A stretch of 5,827 bases of DNA, from positions 1 through 5,827 of the forward strand of contig CAJMCT010000065.1 in assembly GCA_905211955.1 (NCBI GenBank). The letters run 5' to 3'. Position 1 is the stretch's first letter. Each line of letters begins with the position of its first letter. Of the stretch, positions 1 to 5,821 are shown piece after piece. The position numbers and the translations under genes were made by a program. Source of the DNA: an uncultured Eubacteriales bacterium (GTDB lineage Bacteria; Bacillota; Clostridia; Christensenellales; Borkfalkiaceae). The notes beneath the pieces are model-generated. The model was not told the origin of the DNA, made no database searches, and saw nothing but the letters and a program-made list of their open reading frames with translations.

Positions 1-252
1 ATGGAAGAACTGAATCAGAAACGAATCGACCGGGCCGTAGATCTTATGTACGAACTTGATAAATTCTTAAATGCCGAAAACACGGCAACTAATTTAAGAA
101 TAAAACTCGCTTATCTTTTATACGTTAAAAAGGAAAAAGAATACGCCCTAGACTTCTATAATAAAGGGGTTAAGATTGCCGGCAAAAACCCAATTTTAGG
201 GCTTTCTAAATACGAGATTAAACTCTTTGATGAAATGAAAAAAGATATTTAA
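1..252 (+). CDS. Hypothetical small helical protein with one TPR-like repeat, possibly 5'-truncated
   Basis: I do not recognise this 83-residue protein. It is Lys/Glu-rich and predicted to be mostly helical and cytosolic; no signal peptide, membrane segment or catalytic motif is visible. Residues about 30-63 resemble a single tetratricopeptide repeat: Ala37 and Ala49 lie 12 apart, as do the two small conserved positions of a TPR, followed by an LDFYNKGVKI helix and an Asn-Pro turn. One repeat alone suggests either a small helical adaptor or the C-terminal end of a longer TPR protein. The ATG is the first base of the window, so no ribosome binding site can be seen and the true start could lie further left. 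It ends in TAA 14 bp before a terminator hairpin. The gene order usual in Bacillota would put recF or a small related gene before gyrB; this protein is clearly neither. I am confident that it is coding, but not of any function. Confidence 0.65.
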   Translation: MEELNQKRIDRAVDLMYELDKFLNAENTATNLRIKLAYLLYVKKEKEYALDFYNKGVKIAGKNPILGLSKYEIKLFDEMKKDI

Positions 253-266
253 CAAAAAACCAAATT

Positions 267-293
267 AAAACCGCCGTTTAGCACGGCGGTTTT
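267..293. terminator. Bidirectional intrinsic terminator between converging genes
   Basis: A GC-rich stem (CCGCCG at 271-276 pairing with CGGCGG at 284-289) is extended by four A-T pairs (267-270 with 290-293) around a short TTTAGCA loop. On the plus strand it runs into TTTTTGTTT, ending the 83-residue gene. On the minus strand the complement ends in TTTTAATTTGG, a usable U-tract just past the cysteine-rich gene, whose stop lies 4 bases to the right of the stem. The placement between two convergent stop codons supports use in both directions. Confidence 0.88.
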
Positions 294-296
294 TGT

Positions 297-446
297 TTAC
301 CCAATATATTCCAAATCAGAATAACAATAAGGACAAATTCGTTGGCTTTTTATAGCACAATCGGTGCAAACGGTTGCACCGCAATTTTTGCATTCCAATA
401 AATTTCCGTCGGTTATTCCGTGTCCGCAAGTCTTACAATCGCTCAT
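297..446 (-). CDS. 49-residue eight-cysteine zinc-finger protein (FYVE/RING-like spacing)
   Basis: On the minus strand an ATG at 446-444 opens 49 codons ending in TAA at 299-297. The product carries four CxxC pairs (Cys4/7, 19/22, 27/30, 38/41) and no other cysteine, which almost certainly means two bound zinc ions. The spacing CxxC-x11-CxxC-x4-CxxC-x7-CxxC is that of a cross-braced double zinc finger. The core CKNCGATVCTDC (19-30) and the closing RICPYCY (36-42) resemble the equivalent parts of FYVE fingers, although the basic RRHH patch that binds phosphoinositide is missing. A double zinc ribbon is the main alternative. A purine-rich GGGGGA lies 4 nt before the ATG and a terminator follows the stop, so a real, monocistronic gene is well supported. 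The function is unknown; a protein- or nucleic-acid-binding adaptor is the reasonable guess. It is divergent from gyrB, with 188 bp between the two start codons. Confidence 0.8.
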   Translation of the reverse strand: MSDCKTCGHGITDGNLLECKNCGATVCTDCAIKSQRICPYCYSDLEYIG

Positions 447-450
447 AAAA

Positions 451-457
451 TCCCCCT
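451..457 (-). promoter_or_regulatory. Ribosome binding site of the cysteine-rich gene
   Basis: Read on the minus strand, AGGGGGA differs by one base from the AGGAGG-type Shine-Dalgarno core. It sits four bases before the ATG at 446, slightly close but workable, and it fixes that start. Confidence 0.7.
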
Positions 458-472
458 TTTTCGACTAAAAAA

Positions 473-478
473 AGTATA
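473..478 (-). promoter_or_regulatory. Possible -10 box for the cysteine-rich gene
   Basis: The minus strand reads TATACT here, five of six matches to TATAAT, and would give a leader of about 20 nt. The hexamer 17 bp upstream (GGTATA, 501-496) is a poor -35, so the assignment is weak. A second candidate on the same strand, TGG-TATAAA at 502-494, has an extended -10 but also lacks a good -35. Confidence 0.35.
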
Positions 479-530
479 CGCAAAGGCTAAAATTTTATAC
501 CACCTAAAAAAAGGCCGAAAAAAGTGCCCC

Positions 531-552
531 TTAAAACTATATATAGTTTTAA
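531..552. repeat. 22-bp perfect palindrome upstream of gyrB promoter (candidate operator)
   Basis: The half-site TTAAAACTATA is followed immediately by its exact reverse complement, with no spacer and no mismatch. It ends 15 bp before the gyrB -35 box; its centre (541.5) is about 61 bp before the inferred gyrB start point near 603. It is entirely A/T apart from one G-C pair in each arm. It could be an operator for a dimeric regulator or a supercoil-sensitive cruciform. Use as a terminator is unlikely, because the stem is weak and no plus-strand gene lies just before it. I cannot match it to a Fur, PerR, Rex, FNR or CRP consensus. Confidence 0.7.
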
Positions 553-567
553 TTTTTAAAAAAACAC

Positions 568-596
568 TTGTAATTTTTGGCAAGTTATGGTATAAT
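568..596 (+). promoter_or_regulatory. Sigma-A type promoter of gyrBA with extended -10
   Basis: The -35 box TTGTAA (568-573, four of six consensus bases) and a perfect -10 box TATAAT (591-596) are separated by exactly 17 bp. The bases before the -10 read TGG, giving the extended -10 (TGn) that compensates for a modest -35. Transcription would begin near 603, leaving a leader of about 32 nt before the gyrB ATG, too short for a riboswitch. This is the only convincing promoter ahead of the two gyrase genes. Confidence 0.85.
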
Positions 597-624
597 TTAC
601 ACGTATAAAAAAATAATTTTCCAC

Positions 625-629
625 GGGTG
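625..629 (+). promoter_or_regulatory. Weak ribosome binding site of gyrB
   Basis: GGGTG lies five bases before the ATG at 635. Its GGTG portion can pair with the end of the anti-Shine-Dalgarno sequence, but a full GGAGG core is absent, so it is much weaker than the gyrA site. No better in-frame start is seen, and the protein begins as expected for the family. Confidence 0.5.
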
Positions 630-634
630 TTAAA

Positions 635-2545
635 ATGGAAGAAAAAGTAAAAGTAAACGGCAACTATGGCGAAGGCCAAATTCAGGTTTTAGAAGGGTTA
701 GATCCCGTTAGAAAAAGACCTGGTATGTACATTGGCTCAACCGACGTTAGGGGGCTTCACCATCTTGTACAAGAAATAGTAGATAACTCTATTGACGAAG
801 CGCTCTCTGGCTACTGTGATACTATAACCATTATCTTTAACGACGACGGATCGTGTACCGTAAAAGATAACGGTCGCGGTATTCCTACCGCAATTCATCA
901 TACCGAAGGAATTTCGGCAGTTGAAGTAGTTTTAACTAAACTTCACGCAGGTGGAAAATTCGGCGGTGGCGGATATAAAATCTCTGGCGGACTTCACGGT
1001 GTTGGTTTATCGGTTGTAAATGCGCTTTCAGAGTGGCTTGAAGTTGAGGTTTATCAAAACGGTAAAATCCACAAGCAAACTTATAATAGGGGTATTCCCC
1101 AAGCACCGCTTAAAATCGTTGGCGACGCCGACTTTACGGGAACTTGGGTGACATTTATGCCTGACGACGAGATTTTTGAAACGGTTGACTTTAACTACGA
1201 CACCGTAAAGACGAGACTTCGTGAACTTGCATACCTAAACAAAGGCTTAACCATAAAAATGGAAGATAAGCGATTAGGTAGAGAGCACAAAGACGAGTTT
1301 TGTTATGCGGGCGGTATTGCGCATTTTGTTGAAGATTTAAGTGCAAACAAAAACCCGGTCTTTGCAAAACCCGTTTATTTTGACGTTTTCTACGGTGATA
1401 CCGAAGTAGAAGTTGCTCTTCAATATACTGACACTTATAACGAAGTTATATATGCGTTTGCAAACAACATTAACACCGAAGAAGGCGGAACGCACTTAGA
1501 AGGCTTTAAGAATTCTTTAACGAGAATAATAAACGAATTTGGTAAAAAACTTAACGTTCTTAAAGGCGAAGAAAAGGTTTCTTCTGACGACGTTAGAGAA
1601 GGTATAGTTGCAGTAGTTTCAGTAAAACTTACCGAACCGCAGTTTGAAGGTCAAACGAAGACCAAACTCGGCAATTCCGAAATGAGAAACTACGTGACTA
1701 AGGCTATGAACGAGCATTTAGGTTCGTTCTTAGAAGAAAACCCCGATAAAGCAAAAGAAGTTTTAATCAAGTGCGTGACTGCGCAACGAGCAAGAGAAGC
1801 GGCAAGGCTTGCAAGAGAAAGCACGAGAAGAAAAGGCGCGTTAGAAAGTACTACGCTTCCGGGCAAACTTGCAGACTGTTCTGATAAAAACCCCGAATTT
1901 TGCGAAATTTTCCTTGTCGAAGGTGATTCGGCAGGCGGAAGTGCAAAACAAGGTAGAGATAGGCGTTTCCAAGCCATATTGCCACTTCGCGGTAAAATCT
2001 TAAACGTAGAAAAGGCAAGAATAAATAGAATTTTAGAAAACGAAGAAATAAAAGCAATGATTACTGCATTTGGCGGTGGTATGCAAGACGATTTTGACGT
2101 TTCTAAACTTCGCTATGATAGAATTATTTGTATGACCGACGCGGACGTTGACGGAAGCCACATTAGAATATTGCTATTAACTTTCTTCTTCCGCTTTATG
2201 AAACCGCTTATAGAACAAGGGCACGTGTACATTGCGCAACCCCCGCTATATAAGGCGACTAAGAACAAGGTAGACAAATACTTGTATTCGGATAAAGAAC
2301 TTTCCGATTACTTAGAAGAAGTTGGTAAGTGCGATATTCAAAGATATAAAGGTCTTGGTGAAATGGACCCCGAACAACTTTGGGATACAACCATGAATCC
2401 TGAAACAAGAACAATGCTTAAAGTGACTATGGAAGACGCGATTGAAGCGGACGAAACGTTTACTCGTCTTATGGGAGATAACCCCGAACTTCGCCGTCAA
2501 TTCATAGAAGAAAACGCAAAACTCGTAAAAGATTTAGACGTGTAA
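635..2545 (+). CDS. gyrB: DNA gyrase subunit B (ATPase subunit)
   Basis: GyrB hydrolyses ATP to drive strand passage by the A2B2 gyrase, which introduces negative supercoils. The GHKL ATPase domain (about 15-220) shows the general base Glu47 and Asn51 in EIVDNSIDEA, Asp78 in DNGRGIP, the lid glycines HAGGKFGGGG with Lys108 and Lys115, GGLHGVG (118-124) and Gly169-Thr170. The transducer domain (about 220-395) carries QTK with Lys342. The TOPRIM domain shows EGDSAGG with metal-binding Glu429, PLRGKILNVEKAR, and Asp502/504/506 in TDADVDGSH. The QRYKGLGEM tail (569-577) closes the protein. At 636 residues it is the Gram-positive form, without the insertion of about 165 residues found in enterobacteria. 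ParE is the main alternative; adjacency to a GyrA with a GyrA box argues for GyrB. Oddity: Gln141 stands where E. coli has Arg136, the coumarin-contacting residue. gyrA follows after 23 bp on the same transcript. Confidence 0.97.
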   Translation: MEEKVKVNGNYGEGQIQVLEGLDPVRKRPGMYIGSTDVRGLHHLVQEIVDNSIDEALSGYCDTITIIFNDDGSCTVKDNGRGIPTAIHHTEGISAVEVVLTKLHAGGKFGGGGYKISGGLHGVGLSVVNALSEWLEVEVYQNGKIHKQTYNRGIPQAPLKIVGDADFTGTWVTFMPDDEIFETVDFNYDTVKTRLRELAYLNKGLTIKMEDKRLGREHKDEFCYAGGIAHFVEDLSANKNPVFAKPVYFDVFYGDTEVEVALQYTDTYNEVIYAFANNINTEEGGTHLEGFKNSLTRIINEFGKKLNVLKGEEKVSSDDVREGIVAVVSVKLTEPQFEGQTKTKLGNSEMRNYVTKAMNEHLGSFLEENPDKAKEVLIKCVTAQRAREAARLARESTRRKGALESTTLPGKLADCSDKNPEFCEIFLVEGDSAGGSAKQGRDRRFQAILPLRGKILNVEKARINRILENEEIKAMITAFGGGMQDDFDVSKLRYDRIICMTDADVDGSHIRILLLTFFFRFMKPLIEQGHVYIAQPPLYKATKNKVDKYLYSDKELSDYLEEVGKCDIQRYKGLGEMDPEQLWDTTMNPETRTMLKVTMEDAIEADETFTRLMGDNPELRRQFIEENAKLVKDLDV

Positions 2546-2554
2546 TATAATGAC

Positions 2555-2560
2555 AGGAGA
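2555..2560 (+). promoter_or_regulatory. Ribosome binding site of gyrA
   Basis: AGGAGA is a strong Shine-Dalgarno core eight bases before the ATG at 2569. It lies inside the 23-bp gyrB-gyrA gap, supports this start (and so the N-terminal extension of GyrA), and indicates independent initiation on a shared mRNA. Confidence 0.85.
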
Positions 2561-2568
2561 AAGAAAAA

Positions 2569-5085
2569 ATGATTAAAAGAGATTCTCCGGCAGAATTAAC
2601 CGCCGAATTTAAAGAAAAACTTGCCAAAACAAAACTTATAAATATAGAAGTAAATAACGAAGTTAAAAAATCGTTTATCGCCTACGCAATGGCGGTAAAC
2701 GTTTCGCGTGCAATTCCTGACGTTCGTGACGGTATGAAGCCCGTTCACCGCCGTATTTTATACGCTATGCACGATATGGGCTTAACCCATGAAAAAGCCT
2801 TTAAAAAGTGCGCTAAAATCGTCGGTGAAGTTTTGGGTAAATACCACCCTCACGGCGACAGTTCGGTTTACGATGCGCTCGTTCGTTTAGCACAAGACTT
2901 CTCGATTAACTGTCCGCTTGTTGACGGGCACGGAAACTTCGGTTCAATCGACGGGGACTCCGCCGCAGCATATAGGTATACCGAAGCAAGACTTTCTAAA
3001 CTTGCAAGCGAAATGCTTCGTGAAATCGACAAAGATACGGTAGATTTTTATCCTAACTTTGACGATACCGAAATGCAACCGGTAGTATTGCCTTCAAGAA
3101 TTCCTAACATTTTAGTAAACGGTTCTGACGGTATTGCAGTCGGTATGGCAACCAATATTCCCCCTCATAATCTTGGGGAATGTTTAGACGGTTGTATCGC
3201 ACTTATGGAAAACCCCGATATTACCACCGAAGAACTTATGGAATTTATCCCTGCGCCCGATTATCCTACGGGTGGCGTATTGATGGGTAGAGCAGGCATT
3301 AAGCAAGCGTATAAAACGGGTAAAGGCGGTTTTATTCTTCGTGCAAAAACGGATATTGAAGAATTCGCTAATGGTAGAGAAAAAATCGTCGTCACCGAAA
3401 TTCCTTATCAAGTAAATAAAGAAGAACTCGTTAAGAGCATTGCTTCTATGGTAAACGATAAGAGAATTGAAGGTATAAGCAACCTTCGTGACGAATCCGA
3501 CCGTCACGGTATGAGAATAGTTATAGAACTTAAAAAAGACGTCAATGCGCAAGTAGTATTAAATACCTTGTTTAAGCACACGAACTTGCAAGTAAAAGAC
3601 GGTATAATCTTGCTTGCCTTAGTAGATGGCGAACCCAAGGTTTTAGGCTTAAAAGAAATTTTAGAACACTATATCGCCCATCAAATCAAAGTTATTGAAA
3701 GACGTACTAAATACGACCTAAATAAAGCCGAAGAAAGAGAACATATCGTTAAGGGTTTAGTTATAGCGCTTAACAACATTGATAGAGTAATCGAAATTAT
3801 CAAGGCAAGTAGCGATAAAAACGACGCTACCGAAAAGTTGATGAACGAGTTTGGCTTATCTGATAGACAGGCAAACGCTATCTTAGAAATGAGATTGCAA
3901 CGTTTGACTGCTATGGAAGTTGAAAAACTCAATGAAGAACTATTAGAACTTGAAAAGACGATTGCCGACCTTAAGGATATTCTTGCAAACGAGTGGCGTG
4001 TTCGTGAAATTATCAAAAACGACATGAAGGAAATTAAGAATAAATATCCTTCTCCAAGAAAGACCGAACTTTCTTACGATTACGGCGAAATCGATATTGA
4101 AGACTTAATTCCCGTAGAAGACGTAGTTGTATCAATGACGCATAGGGGCTACGTAAAACGTTTACCCGTTAACGAATATAGAACTCAACATCGTGGCGGA
4201 AAGGGTATAACGGCTCATAGACCTAAGGACGAAGACTTTGTTGAAAATATTTTCGTTTCTTCATCACACGATAGCATATTGTTCTTTACCGATAAAGGTA
4301 AGGTTTATAGCATAAAAGCGTATATGATACCCGAAGCGCAAAGAACTGCAAGGGGTAGAGCAATAGTAAATCTTATTCAACTTGGTGAAAACGAAAAAGT
4401 TTGCGCAATGATACCGTTAAAGAAAGACACCGAAGGCTTTATCATTATGGCAACAAGAAACGGACTTATCAAAAAGACTGCTCTTTCTGAGTTTGATAGC
4501 ATAAGAAAGACTGGTAAGATAGCAATCAGCATAAACGAAGGCGACGATTTAATTTCAGTAGGCTTAACCACTGGCGAGGACGAAGTTATTATGGCTTCTC
4601 ACGAAGGTAAGTGTATAAGATTCTCGGAAAAAGATGTTCGCGCAATGGGAAGAGATACTCAAGGTGTTAAGAGTATGGACTTAGACGACGATTATCTCGT
4701 TGATATGGCTGTTATTAAACCCGATTGTGAAGTAATCACTATGACTGAAAACGGATACGGCAAACGTTCGGATTTAGAAGACTTTAGACTTCAAAACCGT
4801 GCAGGTAAAGGTGTTAAAGCGGGCGTATTCAACGAAAAGACGGGTAAACTCGTAAGTCTAAAACTTATCTCAGAGAGTGAAGATATTATGATTATCACTC
4901 TTGGCGGAACGATTATAAGAGTTTCCGCTAGCGATATAAGTAAGATTGGTAGAAATACTCAAGGCGTTAGAATTATGAGAATTGACGATTCGACAGTTTC
5001 TAGCATTGCAATTACCCCTAAGGGTGACGAAGAAGACGAAGGTCAAGTAGACGAAAGTGTTTCTGAAACTCCCACAATAGAATAA
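2569..5085 (+). CDS. gyrA: DNA gyrase subunit A (cleavage-religation and DNA-wrapping subunit)
   Basis: GyrA cuts and reseals the gate DNA and wraps DNA for negative supercoiling. The breakage domain (about 35-510) shows RDGMKPVHRR, YHPHGDSSVYD, the catalytic Arg136-Tyr137 pair, the DNA-bending Ile189 in GSDGIAVGMATNIPPHNL, and a long coiled coil (about 370-490). The C-terminal pinwheel (about 514-815) has six blades, marked by the GyrA box QHRGGKG (540-546) and later motifs near 591, 645, GRDTQGV (694), NRAGKG (743) and GRNTQGV (794). The GyrA box and six blades argue against ParC. An acidic tail (819-838) follows. At 838 residues it is close to the family norm; relative to E. coli it has about 15 extra N-terminal residues and lacks the coiled-coil insertion of about 35. 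Ser98 and Asp102 match E. coli Ser83 and Asp87, the quinolone-sensitive state. Oddities: Tyr135 where the family usually has Met, and KDGII (343-347) instead of SFGIN. Confidence 0.97.
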   Translation: MIKRDSPAELTAEFKEKLAKTKLINIEVNNEVKKSFIAYAMAVNVSRAIPDVRDGMKPVHRRILYAMHDMGLTHEKAFKKCAKIVGEVLGKYHPHGDSSVYDALVRLAQDFSINCPLVDGHGNFGSIDGDSAAAYRYTEARLSKLASEMLREIDKDTVDFYPNFDDTEMQPVVLPSRIPNILVNGSDGIAVGMATNIPPHNLGECLDGCIALMENPDITTEELMEFIPAPDYPTGGVLMGRAGIKQAYKTGKGGFILRAKTDIEEFANGREKIVVTEIPYQVNKEELVKSIASMVNDKRIEGISNLRDESDRHGMRIVIELKKDVNAQVVLNTLFKHTNLQVKDGIILLALVDGEPKVLGLKEILEHYIAHQIKVIERRTKYDLNKAEEREHIVKGLVIALNNIDRVIEIIKASSDKNDATEKLMNEFGLSDRQANAILEMRLQRLTAMEVEKLNEELLELEKTIADLKDILANEWRVREIIKNDMKEIKNKYPSPRKTELSYDYGEIDIEDLIPVEDVVVSMTHRGYVKRLPVNEYRTQHRGGKGITAHRPKDEDFVENIFVSSSHDSILFFTDKGKVYSIKAYMIPEAQRTARGRAIVNLIQLGENEKVCAMIPLKKDTEGFIIMATRNGLIKKTALSEFDSIRKTGKIAISINEGDDLISVGLTTGEDEVIMASHEGKCIRFSEKDVRAMGRDTQGVKSMDLDDDYLVDMAVIKPDCEVITMTENGYGKRSDLEDFRLQNRAGKGVKAGVFNEKTGKLVSLKLISESEDIMIITLGGTIIRVSASDISKIGRNTQGVRIMRIDDSTVSSIAITPKGDEEDEGQVDESVSETPTIE

Positions 5086-5095
5086 CAAAGTAAAA

Positions 5096-5136
5096 CCCCC
5101 TTCCGAAATCGGAAGGGGGATATTTTTATATTTTTT
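5096..5136. terminator. Strong bidirectional terminator between gyrA and the tRNA methyltransferase gene
   Basis: CCCCCTTCCG (5096-5105) pairs perfectly with CGGAAGGGGG (5110-5119) around an AAAT loop, a ten-pair GC-rich stem. On the plus strand it is followed by the T-rich run ATATTTTTATATTTTTT up to 5136, ending the gyrBA transcript. On the minus strand the stem is followed by TTTTAC, a shorter U-tract for the opposing gene. The plus-strand U-tract overlaps the last codons and stop of the minus gene. Confidence 0.93.
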
Positions 5137-5812
5137 CGATAGAAATTATATAGGCAGTGCCGTCTTTTACCTTAAAGGACACGTCAAAACCGCTAAAATT
5201 CATTTTATAAACACGATTTTCATCCGTTTGATAAGAAGGTCTTGGGTCTTCTCCAATAAGGTCTATTACAGTGGATATAAAGGCTTTTTCAAAAGTTTTA
5301 GATATGCTATCAGGGATAACCACTTGCAAATGGTAATCGTTAAACTCGTCGGCAAAACCGCCTTTTGCATCTAAATGACAGTCTGAAGACGGAAGATAGG
5401 GTTTAATATCGTAAATAGCGCTACCATCTAAAATATCAATACCACCGACCTTAATTACCGTTCCGAATTCTTCAGTGTCGATAATCTCTAAAATTTTAAC
5501 TGAAGAAAGCCCGATAGAATTTGGTCTAAAAGGCGAACGGCTTGCAAAAACACCAACACGTTTATTTCCGCCAAGCCTAGGTGGTCTAACCGTTGGGCTA
5601 AATTCATTTTGGTGGCTTTTAGAAAAATCAAATAAAATCCAAAGGTGCGTAAAATCTTCTAAACCTTTTAGTGCGTTTTTGTCGCGGAACTCTTTTTCAA
5701 ATATAATAGTTCCCGTAAGAGAAGGAACTCTACCGCTTTGTCTTGGGATACCGAACTTGTCTTTAAAATCCGTTTTAATATATGCAACGGGTTTGATAAT
5801 TTTATCTTTCAT
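5126..5812 (-). CDS. trmO: TrmO/TsaA-family tRNA (t6A37) N6-methyltransferase
   Basis: The family (E. coli TrmO, formerly YaeB) uses S-adenosylmethionine to N6-methylate t6A37 in tRNA-Thr species, giving m6t6A next to the anticodon in the cytosol. Signatures are visible in order: FGIPRQSGRVP (20-30), HLWILFDF (56-63), RPPRLGG (76-82), VGVFASRSPFRPNSIG (86-101), DILDGSAIYDIKPYLP (126-141) and DPRPSYQ (189-195). The N-terminal two thirds form the SAM-binding beta-barrel; the rest is the small C-terminal domain holding DPRPSY. Length is 228 against 235 in E. coli, so it looks intact. The ATG at 5812-5810 starts the protein where the family starts, and the next Met is residue 204. The 15 upstream bases contain no Shine-Dalgarno and the frame stays open to the window edge, so a slightly earlier start cannot be excluded. 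It converges on gyrA, with 40 bp between stops. The family assignment is firm; the exact tRNA substrate is inferred. Confidence 0.92.
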   Translation of the reverse strand: MKDKIIKPVAYIKTDFKDKFGIPRQSGRVPSLTGTIIFEKEFRDKNALKGLEDFTHLWILFDFSKSHQNEFSPTVRPPRLGGNKRVGVFASRSPFRPNSIGLSSVKILEIIDTEEFGTVIKVGGIDILDGSAIYDIKPYLPSSDCHLDAKGGFADEFNDYHLQVVIPDSISKTFEKAFISTVIDLIGEDPRPSYQTDENRVYKMNFSGFDVSFKVKDGTAYIISIEKI

Positions 5813-5821
5813 AATAAATAT

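Noticed and set aside
420..608. 62-codon plus-strand open frame
   Set aside because: It begins inside the cysteine-rich gene in antisense and runs through the palindrome and promoter; its composition is that of non-coding AT-rich DNA.
603..634. Possible riboswitch or attenuator in the gyrB leader
   Set aside because: The inferred leader is only about 32 nt, with no stable hairpin or terminator.
443..679. 78-codon minus-strand open frame across the gyrB promoter and start
   Set aside because: It is Phe/Tyr/Lys-rich translation of A/T runs, overlaps the gyrB start, palindrome and promoter, and has no ribosome binding site.
1690..2057. Two overlapping minus-strand open frames inside gyrB
   Set aside because: They are antisense shadows of the strongly conserved TOPRIM region, with low-complexity Leu/Ser-rich translations.
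2550..2576. Nine-codon ORF (ATG ACA GGA ... TAA) overlapping the gyrA start
   Set aside because: It has no ribosome binding site of its own and arises from the Shine-Dalgarno sequence itself; a translational-coupling role cannot be supported.
2860..2874. Possible quinolone-resistance substitutions in GyrA
   Set aside because: Ser98 and Asp102 (E. coli 83 and 87) are the usual susceptible residues, and GyrB Asp431 is also unchanged.
3184..4025. Minus-strand open frames of 122 and 114 codons inside gyrA
   Set aside because: They mirror the codon pattern of gyrA, show no family motif and have no supporting start signals.
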